From the NCBI GenBank assembly GCA_965240325.2, contig OZ251235.1:1364001-1428000 (forward strand): a stretch of 64,000 bases of DNA, written 5' to 3'. This DNA comes from Rebecca billardiae RCC1528. Its lineage: Eukaryota; Haptophyta. Positions 63,346-64,000 of the stretch are shown in pieces (within the stretch, counting starts at the first letter, position 1; the number at the start of each line of letters is the position of its first letter). The translations under genes and the position numbers were made by a program. Under the pieces are notes generated by a model. It had not been told where the DNA came from and did no database searches. It saw only the letters and a list, made by a program, of their open reading frames with translations.

Positions 63346-64000
63346 TCAGCCGCTGGGCCCTAGCGGGTGATCCGGCGGTGATGTAGTCGTCCCCGTGTGC
63401 CCTGCGCGGCCGCGTCCACGCTTGCCGCTCTGCTCAGCTGGCTTGCTGGCGGCGGCTGGCGCTGCTGCGGCGTGCAGGGTACGCTTTGCCCCCGACTGCT
63501 GCGCATCCTCGTCGTCCGAGTCGTCGTCCATGGACGAGTCTCGGTCCGCGTGGGGGACAGCAGCTGGAGCAGGCGCAGGTGCTGCGGGCAGAAAGGCTGC
63601 CAGCCGTGCCGCCTTGCGCTCCTGGCGTTTCTCGACGGCGCGCCGCGACGAGGTGCGGCGGCTCGATGGAGATCGAATCCGCCTGCCCTGCGCGTCACGC
63701 CGAGGCCCGCGCTTCCCGCGCCGAGGCTTCTTCTTCCGCTTCTGAGAGTGCTGCTGCTCGCCGTTTGCAGCCTGCACTCCAGTACCCGAGCCCTGCGCGG
63801 CGAGCAGGCACGCCGGCGGTGCCGACTTGCACACTCGGCGCGGGGCGGGATGCAGGGGAGCTTTAGAAGGCGCGCCACCACCTCCCTCGCGCCGCTGGCT
63901 GCCACCAGCGGGGGTTCCCTGTGGAGAAGCATCAGGCCCTTGCGCATCAGGCGGACGCACAGACACCGTCAGACGGACACTCCCATCTGGCAGGAGGGAG
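63346..64000 (-). CDS. basic protein, 5' part beyond the window edge
   Basis: The frame is open from the stop at 63346 to the right edge with no ATG at a plausible start (only GTG at 63966), so it probably begins outside. The visible 218 residues are Ala/Pro/Ser-rich with a strongly basic core (KRKKKPRRGKRGPRRD) that looks like a nuclear/nucleolar signal, and an acidic patch SSMDDDSDDEDAQQSG. No domain is recognised. Compositional bias is high, so it may be a chance frame. Confidence 0.35.
   Translation of the reverse strand, partial: SLLPDGSVRLTVSVRPPDAQGPDASPQGTPAGGSQRREGGGGAPSKAPLHPAPRRVCKSAPPACLLAAQGSGTGVQAANGEQQHSQKRKKKPRRGKRGPRRDAQGRRIRSPSSRRTSSRRAVEKRQERKAARLAAFLPAAPAPAPAAVPHADRDSSMDDDSDDEDAQQSGAKRTLHAAAAPAAASKPAEQSGKRGRGRAGHTGTTTSPPDHPLGPSG

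Overview
This window is nuclear DNA from a eukaryote with very high GC content, most likely a photosynthetic microalga. Genes are intron-poor, and eight introns of 113-320 bp can be placed by protein homology, plus an in-frame one of 144 bp. Coding DNA is extremely GC-rich, whereas intergenic stretches fall to AT-rich microsatellites. Most donors begin GTGCGN or GTGGGC, and one intron appears to be GC-AG. A plastid-type DUF1995 protein, leucine-pathway IPMDH, an algal/plant NERD1-like protein and a sialidase together fit a haptophyte-like alga. That lineage call is inference from gene content and intron style, not proof.

Layout. 0.3-4.3 kb: MetAP2 (-) and a GRC3/NOL9 polynucleotide kinase (+) share a roughly 100 bp divergent promoter. 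4.3-6.6 kb: a repeat-bearing spacer. 6.6-13.6 kb: WD40-like protein, NERD1-like FG-GAP membrane protein and GH33 sialidase, all (-). 13.9-17.6 kb: membrane-anchored insulysin (+). 17.9-19.4 kb: a 521-aa protein (-) with a possible papain-like core. 19.4-21.8 kb: hairpins and a long inverted repeat. 21.8-28.6 kb: LRR protein, tail-anchored DUF1399/GRDP-like protein, a frame-disrupted Sel1-MYND gene, a type II membrane glycosyltransferase and a DUF1995 protein. 31.3-35.4 kb: an unusual ER protein joining calnexin-arm-like repeats to a P5/PDIA6 b domain, then IPMDH and a secretory protein. 36.3-38.6 kb: a DUF6625-type glycosyltransferase. 39-46.7 kb: element-like inverted-repeat structures, a 180-bp tandem repeat and a PP2C phosphatase. 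46.7-58.9 kb: one giant gene (-) for a predicted 3,904-aa kinesin with a C-terminal motor behind about 3,000 residues of alanine-rich coiled coil. 59.2-63.3 kb: a Pro/Ala-rich putative nuclear protein and organellar ribosomal protein bS6. A basic protein runs off the right edge.

The genes are ordinary eukaryotic housekeeping, secretory-pathway and cytoskeletal functions with no operons. Neighbours are often divergent, with start codons only 100-285 bp apart, so paired promoters are likely. At least three proteins (two glycosyltransferases and the sialidase) act on glycans, and several are secretory or membrane-anchored. The most unusual items are the giant Ala-rich kinesin, the calnexin-arm/PDIA6-b-domain protein, the nested inverted-repeat elements and a dispersed repeat found four times.
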